NCBI GenBank assembly: GCA_025174535.1
Contig: JALBUN010000009.1
Span: 248,001 to 312,000 of the forward strand
Direction of reading: 5' to 3'
Source: Cantharellus purpuraceus
Lineage: Eukaryota; Basidiomycota; Agaricomycetes; Cantharellales; Hydnaceae
DNA: 64,000 nt
Shown here: positions 24,190-34,412 of the stretch, in pieces
How positions within the stretch are numbered: the stretch's first letter is position 1
How the letters are laid out: each line of letters opens with the position of its first letter
Program-made: the position numbers and the translations under genes
The notes under the pieces: generated by a model
Database searches by the model: none
What the model was told of the DNA's origin: nothing
Seen by the model: only the letters and a program-made list of their open reading frames with translations

Positions 24190-26097
24190 GAAACTCCACG
24201 GGTAAGATCCAGCGTGGCTGAACTCCTTTGTCCGACTGCATTCAGCCAACTTCTCCGCACACTCCCGACTGTCAACGGGTACCCAAATATGTATAACAAC
24301 ATGAGGTAAGAGTCGGTGATATGCACGTTACAAGTTCGACAGCAGTTCATGAGAGGCAGACTCATCTCACTTCCACAAACCGGCAGTCAAGATTGGCACA
24401 AATTTCAATACTACCTGGCGAATTCACATCGTGTGAGCAGCATTTCACCATTCCTTTGTTCTCGATAGTACTGTGCCACCGAAGAGAGAACTGCCATATG
24501 ACATTCTATTATATTAAGTTCTCATATCGGGTGATGCATCGCTTCGGATTATTAGATTGGATAAAATTAGATCCTACAGATTCTCAGCAGCATCTTGCTA
24601 GATTAGTCTTCTTTGCCAGACTTAATACCGCTTCAAGATGCCAAATGGTACCGAATCTCCAATTAAGTGAGTCATATGCTGATGCAGATTTGGGAGTTCT
24701 GCCGCCCAAGAGAAGGTCTCCATGCATTCACCACGTTTTTTACACCGCATCTGGTAAGAATGCACACATAGTGAACCGACCTATGGAGCAAGACTGAGGT
24801 ATAAAACAGTCACCTGCCGCAAGGACACTCCCAACAAATAGCTTTCACTCTTGGACATGTTTCAAGCCAACTCATCCTCCTCATCCTCCTTTACATTTGA
24901 TGCTCACACCGAGGTCAATGACGCTGACTTTGACCTACTGGAACTGCCAGTAAGTTCTCTAGCGATGCCTTCACGTGTGGCATTGACAAAGTAACAACAG
25001 GAGGACTTCATGTTGGAGCTCACTAAGTTTGTCCAAGCCGACCTCCAACTGAATCAGCTTGGCACAGAGGGGGTGGATATCACCCTGACCTCCATGAGCA
25101 CAGAGCAGACTTCTCCGTGAGTGTTGCAAGATTACACATACATTAGTAACGAGACCTGACATTGCATATCAGCGCCACGCTCCCCACCCTGGAGGAGTGT
25201 CCATCGCCGGACGCATTATTAGGGACAAATGCGCCGGTGCAAGGACATGACCCGTACCTGGGACAAACCAGAATGGCCCAGGACATGGGATGGGGGATGG
25301 GAGGGGGGGCAGCGTATGGAAGATACCCACCAATGGGTCATCTTCCATCGGTTGCCCCCGGTCAGCTTCAGTGTGTGGAATGTGGCCACACACGGCTCAT
25401 ACCGTATAACCCAGATGGTGGACAGGACATGTGAGTGACTTTGAGATGACAAGGGCGCAGAATGGCGTTGACGCAGCGTACAGGTCCACCATCAGTGCAT
25501 ATTCCCATGTTCACGACCAGGGGATGGCGTGGAACTCCACGACACCCCCACAGCCAGCGAATGCTGGATATGCGCAGCAGGGTGGATACCCAGCTGCGTC
25601 ATCATCAGCCTCATGGCAAGATGAACCGAACCCGGGGCAATGGCCAGTAGCCTCGACCTCGAACACGTCAGCGGCTGCACCAGCGGCACAGTCTCCCACC
25701 CAAGACGCAACGACAAAAGGCCAATCGAGGAAAGCGTCGTCGAAAAGACGTCCACGCTCTCCCAAAGTCCGACAATGTGGTGTTGTCGACGCCGATGGCC
25801 AGGTCTGCGGTCGCACCATCTCCCGCAACTTTCATAAGCATTGGGCATCATTCCATGCCCCTTTTGAAATGCGTAGGATGCAGCAACGTGAGGAGAAACA
25901 AGTACAGGGCGTGAAGAGTACTCGGCCAAAAAACAAGCCGGTGGTTGGGCTGACATGTCCAGCGGGTTGCCTCAAAACATTCTCTCGGATGGAGCATTTC
26001 CGACGCCATCTGCGCCATAATTGCCAGGGGGTCTTCTCTGAAGATGATGTTTGGAGACTTTCTGATGAGGCGACGCATAGGGTGGGGTGGCAGGCTC
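24190..26097 (+). repeat. Zinc-finger duplication tract, copy 2
   Basis: Counterpart of 19629-21535, nearly identical over 1.9 kb including non-coding DNA. The left edge falls at the same base sequence (CTCCACGGGTAAGATCC) but in a different neighbourhood. Confidence 0.8.
24800..24806 (+). promoter_or_regulatory. TATA box of zinc-finger gene 2
   Basis: TATAAAA, 57 bp before the ATG. It is one base pair-step shorter than TATATAAA in copy 1 but at the same site. Confidence 0.6.
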
Positions 26098-26117
26098 CGA
26101 TAGAGAGGCAGCAATGA
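24857..26117 (+). CDS. Zinc-finger protein, copy 2 (function unknown)
   Basis: Same four-exon structure and about the same length as the copy at 20295-21556. Differences are few: a Tyr-Tyr-Arg to Tyr-Ser-His change and Thr to Ala at the start of exon 4, Ile to Leu near the end of exon 2, and a new tail ending PIERQQ. All zinc-ligand Cys and His residues are kept. The reading frame is open, so the duplicate is probably still functional. It lies between the two halves of a broken HAM1-like pseudogene, on the opposite strand. Confidence 0.78.
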
Positions 26118-26339
26118 CAGTGACTTGAAGCCATGTTGGCTAGTCGGCTACTTTTTTAATGCTTCAGCATTTGCGCGACCTCATCGATGGAGGTATTGAC
26201 CGGAAGTAGGTGCATATGTACACGATGCGATCGGCAGTTGTTGCCGTGGGTTTCTAGGAACGATTAGCAGTAGAACCTCTTGTTGTGAGGTCGATTTCGA
26301 ATGTGCCCACCCCGATTCGCCTGCGTTGAGTTTACTCAC

Positions 26340-27345
26340 AAGCCATACCCAGGAATATATGATGTGTCCAGTGCAGGCTGCGTGCCCATATTATTCACAA
26401 ATAGGAGAATAGGAGAAGCATTTGTGCCTGGTCGGCGTCAAACGCATGAACACATTCATGCTTCACTTGATGAGTGAAAAGAGTCCGCACGCCTGGCTCC
26501 CACACGCTTTTGGCGCCGTTGGACCCATCCCCGGCAGTGCGGACGCCTTGCTCGCTGTGCTCGGATAGCATGCTGAGAACCATTTGAAGCTCAATACTAA
26601 TGACCGACCCCATTCTACATCCAATCAAGTACATCAGCCTCAGTACAGCTGCACAACGCCCCCGATAAATACTCTTTTTTCTGTTGTCCAACTCCTCACG
26701 CAAGAACGGCTCAGCGCGGTCGTAGTCGCTTTATCGCGGTGCTCTTACGGGTCGTAATCGCAAAGTCCCGTAACGCGCTCTTTGAAGCTCTGTTCTGTGC
26801 CCTCCTTTGTTTCATCTGCGCCCGCGTCCCACGCTTGGTCACGTAACCCACCTGCAGCTGTTCCCTGTGCTCATTCCCAAATCTGTACCTGTATTCGAAC
26901 CTGCGCTGGTCCTGGCCTGCATCCTGAGTACCCTGCACAATACCCATTCATTCACGCCTGCCTCGACAGCCACCACGTCTTCCTTCACTTTTTCTATGAC
27001 CTCCTACTCTCCCGGTAGCACCCCCTCACGCTCATTCCCTGGCACATTGAACGTCGTTCGGGGAACACATGGTCTAGGCAATGGTGCTCGAAACGGAGAA
27101 AGTCGGCAGAGCGTGCTGCCGGTGACATTCAAGTCGGAGAGGTGCTTGGGAATTATAAGGGGGCTGGGGTAGAGGTGAGTTGCTATAAGTGGCGAGAGGT
27201 GACTGATGACGCGTACGTTGATCTGCGGCCAGGCGGCTTTGGGCTCGGGCGCGGTGGTGCTAGCATCTACGGCTGGCATGTGACACATTAAGCTTGTCTG
27301 CGTTCTTGTTCTTAACTGGGGCTGGTAACAGCATACATGGGACAA
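26340..27345 (-). pseudogene. HAM1-like N-terminal fragment (copy 2, 5' part)
   Basis: Minus-strand similarity to 54030-55330 of the intact gene. It includes the DNA block equivalent to the TLLSRFANNTSTQPALDAVQ region, ALSEYGEEGVRAAGDGYDGAKSMW (here MLSEHSEQGVRTAGDGSNGAKSVW) and the CHMPAVDA... equivalent of WHTHAVDA. Stops and frameshifts abound. The neighbouring 40625-41895 segment is a closer sister copy. Confidence 0.75.
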
Positions 27346-27496
27346 GACCTGCTCAATCTAACCGTAACTGGGCCCCGTGCACATACACTGATAGAGGTGG
27401 TTTTGAGTAGTTTTAAGAATGTATTCGTGCCAAGAAAGAAGCCAAATCATATCATAGTTCAACAGAACGACTCGTTTCTAGTATCGCGACGTTAGT

Positions 27497-28966
27497 TAGC
27501 CGATAACACCAACACAAGCCAAGGACAACTTGCAGTAATTTTGATAACGTCATATGTGAATTGACTTGCTGTGCGTTTCAGAAAGTTGTGCGTGTAGCTC
27601 TCTGTCAATAAAAGCACCTGTCATTTTCAGGCATGTCATCAAACCTGGTGCCGGATCATCCAAATCAGGCACCACTCGTCGCTCCACAAAGTCAACAAGT
27701 GGATGACTACAGGTGTGAAATTGACTGTAAGGCAGTATGAACTCAACCCCTGTGAGCTGAGGACATACAGACCTAAGTCACGGTCAGGGGGGGATAGTGC
27801 AATGAACAGCTCATCGGCTGATGTAGACAGACCCTCGAAAATAAGCGTTTCGAGATCCTTTAGAAGGGGCATCATGGCACAGAGTTTTCCTATGCAGGGT
27901 CGTGCGACGTAAAGCCAAAGAGTGTAACCGGACGGTCCCATCTCTGCAAATGGCAGACAAGGCCACGTCGACATCCTCTATTCCATGCACAACTCCATCA
28001 TAGCATAAGAGTGATAGATCAAGATGCTCAAGTGAGGATGTGAGAGATTGCAATACCACTCCCGGAAGCTCCGTGTGAATTTCTTCTTCTCTCCTTCTTC
28101 CTCTCCATGTCAAAGAGATGAGATTGGGAAGAGCATCAAAAAGCTTGCGGTACCTGGCCAGATCGTCCCGTTCAGGGGCAAAATGAAGGTGATGCACGTT
28201 TTGCATGGGTTTGACAATAGTGATCGCTTCGTCACAGCGGCTCAGAGTAAGTGTATGGAGTTTAAGGCACTGAATACCACATAAGTGACAATTGAAATCC
28301 TCGAAAGGCCCCTTGAAGAGAGAGAGGCTCTGCATCATAGGGGCATCGGTTGATACACCAGGAGGAAATAAGGCCAATATCTTCCAACATTCGTTGTTAA
28401 TGGCAACCAGAAAACGGATCCGCCAGAGCTGTCTATGAAGTATTGCAAGAATGGCTTGTATTTTCACCTGCTCTGGTCACCGTATCAATCATGTCTGGCC
28501 TGCACTGAGCGGAAATGCTTGGGACAAATGTATACGTCCAACGGGAGCGACTTTGACTTCTTTACCCATCGAGAAACGATGCTTCGAGCTGGAAGATGAT
28601 GGTCCAGAGCGAGCGTCACCCACGGGATTCATTATTTAAAATAGCGTTCCACGCCCGACAAACAAGTCCAATTTTGGCACGACGCTGTTGCGGATGCATC
28701 CAAGCAACTTGGCGTTACATAGCCTCTGGGTCTTCGGGTGTTAATGGAGGAATACATAGTGCAACGATCCCCCCTAGGAGTTTGACGGGAGCTTTTCGAA
28801 CTGGAGCAAGGGTAGGGCCACCGATGGTGTTGGCCTGGATATCAAATCCTTGTCTGATCTCCTCTCGGGGTGCTATATGGCGTTCTCTCGTTGTGATGAT
28901 CCCCACGTCGGATGCATGAGTCGCTGCAAGAATTGGGACATCCTCTTCAACGACATCTTTGGGCAT
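27497..28966 (-). pseudogene. F-box/LRR protein pseudogene
   Basis: The decayed sister of the intact gene at 42045-43595. It starts MPKDVVEEDVPILAATHASD and keeps APVRKAPVKLL (F-box-like region), GLVCRAWN and stretches of LRR-like sequence such as LHTLTLSRCDEAITIVKPM. It has internal stops (for example right after LTPEDPEAM) and deletions relative to the intact copy. Flanking DNA on both sides is also similar to the 42-kb block, so it came by segmental duplication, not retroposition. Confidence 0.82.
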
Positions 28967-29237
28967 GGTTGCCAGTTACAGAACAAAGAGTTAAGACAAT
29001 GAGAATCTAGGAGGATTAGCCAGCAATGGGCAGATGTAGTGGTCACCGTGGAGGGTGAAATGACCTAGCAAAGTCTGCAGATGACAGCGAGGGGCTATAT
29101 AGGTGTGCAGTTGTGGATCAACCTCTGTTGGATATTCCGCCAAGCGGGTATTAATGCGAACGAGTCATGCGTTGAAAGTAGATGACACAGTAAGGAGGTT
29201 GAACTCTGTTGAAGATGCGTCACCCCTTTGTTGGCTC
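28967..29237. other. F-box 5' flank up to the copia insertion
   Basis: Matches 43600-43960 upstream of the intact F-box gene (for example AACTCTGTTGAAGATGCGTC). The match is interrupted at 29238 by the copia LTR, so the retroelement landed after, or in only one of, the duplicated blocks. Confidence 0.65.
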
Positions 29238-29569
29238 TGTTGTCAGAACGACGATGCAGGGTCACTAGACGAGAGTAAATAGATGAGAGTGGATAGGTGA
29301 GAGTGGATAGACAAGAGTGGATATGGGAAGGCGAGACAATACGAAGGTGGACAGAAGATATCTGACTCGTCAAATTGAGAGTCCACCCGGTTTATTATTA
29401 GAATAGTTGGCTTGTATAAAAGCAGGTAGATTCCTGCTGCTATGGACATCGAATCAAGCTCTTTAAATTCACTTTGACTGTTAGGTTATGGGCCCCGGCC
29501 GTAACTAAATCCATTGAAGTTGTCATTTACCTATCTTGTACTAAATCCACCTGCTAAAAGTCGCCAAGA

Positions 29570-32275
29570 ATGTCAAACGCTACAAACACATACAAGGTCG
29601 ATCCGCTAAACGGTGATAACTACACCACATGGCGACGATGCCTCGAATGGATACTCAATGGCCAAGAATCTTCCAAAAGTCCTATGGCCCGAAGCAGTGG
29701 CTTACGCCAACTACATCAAAAATAGATCACCTACTTGAGCACTTGGACAAGAAATCACACCATACCAAGCATTCTTTGGAAGAAGACCAGATGTATCTCG
29801 ACTGGAAGAGTTTGGATCCAAGTGCTGGGTAATGGTCCCAGATCAATGACGCAGCAAATTAGACCCCAAAGCGGAGGAACATACTTTTGTTGGAGTTGTG
29901 GAGCACTCAAAGGCATGGAAATACTATAACGGTGTCTCGAGGCATGTCCAAATCTCTTGGAATATCACCTTTGATCAGAGCGATACTAAGCTATTCCCAA
30001 TCCCAAACGAGGATAATGGTGAAGTCACAATAGTGCCGCTCGAGGGGGAGAATCATGCATGCGAGCAGCAACCAAGTACTGAAGCTACTGAACAGGAGAC
30101 TGAAGATCAATCCAAAACCCCACAGACATCCACAACTAGCAAACCTACCTCGATCGTCACTGAACCACGTTGCAGCACTTGACACATCACACGACCTGAC
30201 TATCACCTACTCAATGACCCAACTACAAGAATTGATGACAGGGCATTTGTTAGCCATGAAATCATTATGGCACCTGAGTCTTACAAAGAAGCAATGTCAT
30301 GTGAAGACACACCTATGTGGAGAAGTGCGATGGAGACTGAAATAGACCAACATGATGAAATCGGCACCTGGGAACTTGTGAATCTCCCTCCCGACAGAGC
30401 AGCAATTGGCAGCCGATGGGTATTCGCTGCAAAAACAAAGCCTGATGGCAGCTTTGACAAACCAAAGGCCCATGTTGTAGCTCAAGGTTTCACTCAGCAA
30501 CCTGGCATGGACTATTATGATATCACATCCCCAGTAGTCAAGTTTGATTTCCTATGACTTCTACTGGCAGTTGGCAATGCACTCGATTGGGAAATTGAGA
30601 TGATGGATGTCAAAGGCACTTTTCTGAACTCAAAACTCAAAGAGGAGATTTACATGCACCAGCCTGAAGGCTTCGATGACGGCACTGGATGTGTTTTAAA
30701 GCTACAATGTGCTCTATATGGACTCAAACAGGCAGGCAGGACTTGGTACCAGCAACTGCACAATATACTGCTAAGTTTTGACTATACACAAAGTACAGCT
30801 GATGAGTGTATCTATATCAGAACCAGCAAATCTGGCATGGAGGTTATTTCAGTTTATGTGGATGATTTAGGACTCTTCGCAAGCTCAAAAGAAGGGATGA
30901 GACAGATTAAGGGGGAGCTGAATGAGAAATTTACTATGAGATTTGGGGGAGATGAAGAAGATCTTAGGTCTAAGGGTTGAGAGGAATTGTGAGGAAGGGA
31001 TGCTGAAGATTTCCCAAGGGCCATACATCAATGTTGTTCTTGCTCGTTTCCATATGCAAGACGCGAACCCGGTCTCCACCCTGCTCAGCAAAACAGTCAA
31101 ATTGACGTTGGCCAAGGAAACTGCACATGCCAGAAATGACATACCTTAGACGCTTGTTCGGAATCATGTCAGTATACAATATTCTAATGTATATGAGATA
31201 TACATCAGAATTTCAATGATACATAAAGCCAGGGAGTTACAATTTGGATATCTTAAAAGATTTCAGATGTGTGAAATTTTCATAAATATAAACATATATT
31301 CTATATTTTAATAAACTTTAAAAGATGAGATATTTGGTTGAGATGAACATAATCATTTACATGGATATAATAGGAATGTATGTATTAATATAATTGGTAT
31401 TATATAGGGTATTTAGATATACAAATACCAGGTGGGGATTAAAGATAGTTCAAATTATGTTACAAGTATTGTATAAGAAAGAATCAATGATATTTGGATG
31501 TTCCCTCAAGAGAGTTGCCACCACTAAATGGGGAAAAAACAGTTATTTTTGAGAATTATGCCAAAATATCACAATAGGTTTTAATCTAGTATATTGTGTA
31601 AAATTTGAGAATCACATTGAAATATGAAAATAAGTTTTAATCTAAGTGTATTGTGTAAAATTTGAGGAAAATAGGTTGTATATACGTATTTGTTGTATTT
31701 CTGAACAAGCGTCTTATGCAACGGCGATTGGATTGATCATGTACACAGCACTTGGCATGCGACCTGATCTAGCATTTACAGTGCAACACTTGAGCCAATT
31801 CACAACATCATATGAGCAAGAGCACTGGATTGTGATCAAGCATGTACTCCGATATCTTAAAAGCACTTGCGATGGTGGCATTGTATTCAAAAAGGGTGTT
31901 GGACTGGACCTCAAACTTTTTGTGGACTCAGATTATGCCAATCGAGCAGACGCACTCTCAATCGGCGGATATGTGGCAATGATCAGTGGAGGCTGCATTG
32001 CGTGGAGTTCTAAAAAACAAAGGACAATCGCACTATCAACTACAGAGGCAGAATATATTGCATTGACAGAAGGAGCAAAGCAATTGGTCTGGCTATGACG
32101 GTTTCTCCAAAACCTCAACTTTGACCAGTCCAAACCAACTTCCATCCGATCCGATAATCTCAGTGCAATTACTCCCATGATGCAACTTATCATGCCTGCA
32201 CGAAACACATCAACATTGCCTACCATTTTATTTGTGAGAAAGTGGCTTCAAATGAAGCAACACTTACCTACGTCC
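29570..32275 (+). pseudogene. Copia polyprotein remnant (gag start, integrase end, RT, RNase H)
   Basis: Order: a gag-like start (MSNATNTYKVDPLNGDNY), a jump into integrase C-terminal sequence (FFGRRPD...), then RT with SRWVFAAKTKPDG and VVAQGFTQQPGMDY at 30400-30520, LYGLKQAGRTWYQQL near 30715-30760 and the YVDD active-site block at about 30855-30870. RNase H follows, with TRPDLAFTVQHL-type sequence near 31760-31790, DSDYA at 31930 and STTEAEYIAL at 32035-32065. Stops and frameshifts occur throughout, so it cannot make an active polyprotein. Confidence 0.88.
31149..31713. mobile_element. Harbinger-like MITE inside the copia element
   Basis: AT-rich 565-bp insertion with terminal inverted repeats: GACGCTTGTTCGGAA on the left and the complement of TTCTGAACAAGCGTC on the right. 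It is flanked by a TTA duplication (31146-31148 and 31714-31716). Removing it rejoins the copia reading frame around a TACCTTATGCAACGG site. A 3-bp TTA target and short TIRs are typical of PIF/Harbinger elements. No transposase is encoded. A 30-bp internal direct repeat ends near 31610 and 31665. Confidence 0.82.
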
Positions 32276-32383
32276 AGTTGAAGGAGAATCCAGCAGACTT
32301 AATGACCAAGGGCTTGGAACTCAACCAACACCGGTATCTTCGCGTGAAGCTAGGCTACTCGGACCTCTCAATTTGAGGGGGAG

Positions 32384-32451
32384 TGTTGTCAGAATGACGA
32401 TGCAGGGTCACTAGACGAGAGTGGATAGATGAGAGTGGATAGGCAAGAGTG
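32384..32451 (+). repeat. Truncated copia 3' LTR
   Basis: Begins TGTTGTCAGAATGACG, matching the 5' LTR at 29238 with few changes, and breaks off where LTR copy B begins. Confidence 0.8.
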
Positions 32452-32689
32452 TGTTTTGGAACCCACAAAATTATGGTGTTAGGGCAAACTCTAAATCACC
32501 ACAATTCCGTGAATGAACAGCTGAGAAGAATATCAAATCCTACTGCAGCACAACTCCAGAAACAATTTAACATTTGTACTTTGGTTACAATCCATTGTAA
32601 TGGTCAATGGAGACGATATGCAGGAAGGTAATACGTTTCTTAGCAGTAGGGAATGAATAAGACTTCCAGAGTCTAGAGTTCATGGACGC

Positions 32690-34116
32690 TGACGAGCCAG
32701 GACGCATTGAGGATGTATATCAAACCACTCTGACAGTCCAACTCCGCCAGCATCTTTTCATATCAACTTTTAAATAGCACTGCAACTCCCTCTCCACCTC
32801 AGTCTCTAATTCTAGCCATCAATTGTCACTTGTGTTTCATCGCCATCAATCATTATCAGCCTTCTATTCACACCGATCCTTTCCATCATTCATATGGCTT
32901 CCAATCCTATTCCTCTCTCCAACATCTCTTCTAATAATACATCACACTGGCCTCTGGACACAAAGGACTATCAAAAATACGCCGAGCTCCACGGGCATGT
33001 TAAGCCACCTCCATGTGTCAAAATACTTCCCAAACTCTTTCAACGTCCAAGATCCCCACCATGTCTCTCCTATGCCATTGGCAATCCTATATTCTTTCAC
33101 AATTCCATTGAACCATATACATTCCTCGGCATTTCACCTCTATATCGTAACACAGATAGAAGAGTCAAACATGAGGTAGAATTTCAGTCGCCATCACCAA
33201 CCTATCCTCCCACTTCAATCCGACTCAGGTTACATCGTGTCAGGCAAAGGGACCGAATACCCTTGGAACGGGATACCATATGGAGACGGATCACTAAGAC
33301 AATAAGGAGTATTTGTTGTGGATGCTGACTGAAGTCCTCATGTGACTCAGGGTCAATTTACCTTCGGAGCCATAGGGAAGATGGTATTGGTGGACATTTC
33401 TATTGTTCTTTTATATGACTCACCCCTGTTTCATCTTTTAATTCATTCATGCACGACTTACTCATCCTTGTTCTATTTTTGGTTCTTTTATTACTCATCA
33501 CCCCCTATTCTTACAAAGATTACCCCTATCTGTCGCTTCATTTCTCCATGATTTCCCCATTAGTAGTTCAACTTCACACACTTTGTCAGCAGGCTTGATC
33601 AGCATTTCTTGCATCATATTGCATCATTTGCTCCTCATATTGTGTCGTTGTGCCCTGGGGATTTGTATATAAAAGGGCGCTAGTTTTCGCCTTTGGAATC
33701 AATCAACAAGTTTTCAGCCAACGCTCTAAAGTCAAAGTCCACGCTCTATAAGTCTACACTCTACACTCTATATCACAATCCATCATCTCTACACTGAGGC
33801 AAAGCACCTTGGTTCAACAATCAGATTTCCCTCCGCCACTGAGAGGTCACATCTCCTGAAACCAGCTTTCGCGTACCTCCCAACCGGGCTCTCCATTGTC
33901 ATCCAGTCACAGAGCACGATCAGCCATCGGGACTGACCTTTTGCTCCCATCCTCATCCAACCACAGAGCACTATTCCACTTCCCTGTTACTAAGTGCTAC
34001 CTCTACCCCTTGACCTGATTGATCTTTGGAGTGCTGAACAACTGCATTACACACCGTCTGTTTGCTAGGACCGTTGGGCGCAGGCTTATAGGATCTATTC
34101 CATAAGCGAACCAACA
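32690..34116 (+). mobile_element. Complete solo LTR, 1.43 kb
   Basis: It starts TGACGAGCC and ends CCAACA, with an ACGC target duplication at 32686-32689 and 34117-34120. Removing it rejoins LTR copy B exactly as in copy A (GGACGCTTAGGGG). A TATATAAAA box lies at 33666-33674, and the 3' part is rich in CTCTA/ACTCTA steps, as in LTR R/U5 regions. The parent family (probably Gypsy-like by size) is not present in this window. A 144-codon frame at 32894-33328 lies in the U3 part. Confidence 0.8.
32894..33328 (+). CDS. LTR-internal ORF, unknown
   Basis: An open frame of 144 codons starting MASNPIPLSNISSNNTSHW with Pro-rich, protein-like composition and a basic C-terminal half ending in Cys-Cys-Gly-Cys. 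It lies upstream of the LTR TATA box. I recognise no family. It may be a real small LTR-encoded protein or chance openness. Confidence 0.3.
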   Translation: MASNPIPLSNISSNNTSHWPLDTKDYQKYAELHGHVKPPPCVKILPKLFQRPRSPPCLSYAIGNPIFFHNSIEPYTFLGISPLYRNTDRRVKHEVEFQSPSPTYPPTSIRLRLHRVRQRDRIPLERDTIWRRITKTIRSICCGC

Positions 34117-34412
34117 ACGCTTAGGGGTCCAGATATTCCAAAAAGAGGGGAATGCACTTGGAGGCTAGAGGAAGTAGGTGGATGAATCCAACCGTCCAAC
34201 CAGTGACACTCTGAAGCGGGTAACAGCAATGTGTGAAGTAGTCTAGCAACTGCTTCACACAAGTTCAAGATCCTAATGCTCTGCAAAGGCAGTACACACT
34301 AGTAACTTGAACAAGAGCACTAATGGCAGGACTATCAACAGACAATCTCACCCTGTAGATTCGTAGTCACGTGAGGCAGATACTACACTCACGCCCAAAG
34401 CAGGACAATCAC

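Larger units (their letters stand above)
29238..32451 (+). mobile_element. Decayed Ty1/copia retrotransposon
   Basis: The 5' LTR begins TGTTGTCAGAACGACG at 29238. The same sequence restarts at 32384 after a polypurine tract (GAGGGGGAG), giving a 3' LTR that is cut at 32451 by another LTR. The gag, protease and early integrase region is almost wholly deleted: a gag-like start at 29570 runs within about 100 bp into integrase sequence. A 565-bp MITE (31149-31713) splits the RT/RNase H region. The right end of the 5' LTR could not be fixed. Confidence 0.85.
32452..34412 (+). repeat. LTR copy B, interrupted by a solo LTR
   Basis: Left part 32452-32689 begins TGTTTTGGAACCC; the right part resumes at 34121 and matches the reverse of 1-290. 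Between them lies the inserted element 32690-34116. Similarity to copy A runs to about 34412, where copy A leaves the window, so the true LTR end is probably further right. Confidence 0.75.

Noticed and set aside
31149..31713. AT-rich segment considered as mitochondrial DNA inserted in the nucleus
   Set aside because: Matching terminal inverted repeats and a TTA duplication explain it as a MITE; no mitochondrial gene is recognisable.
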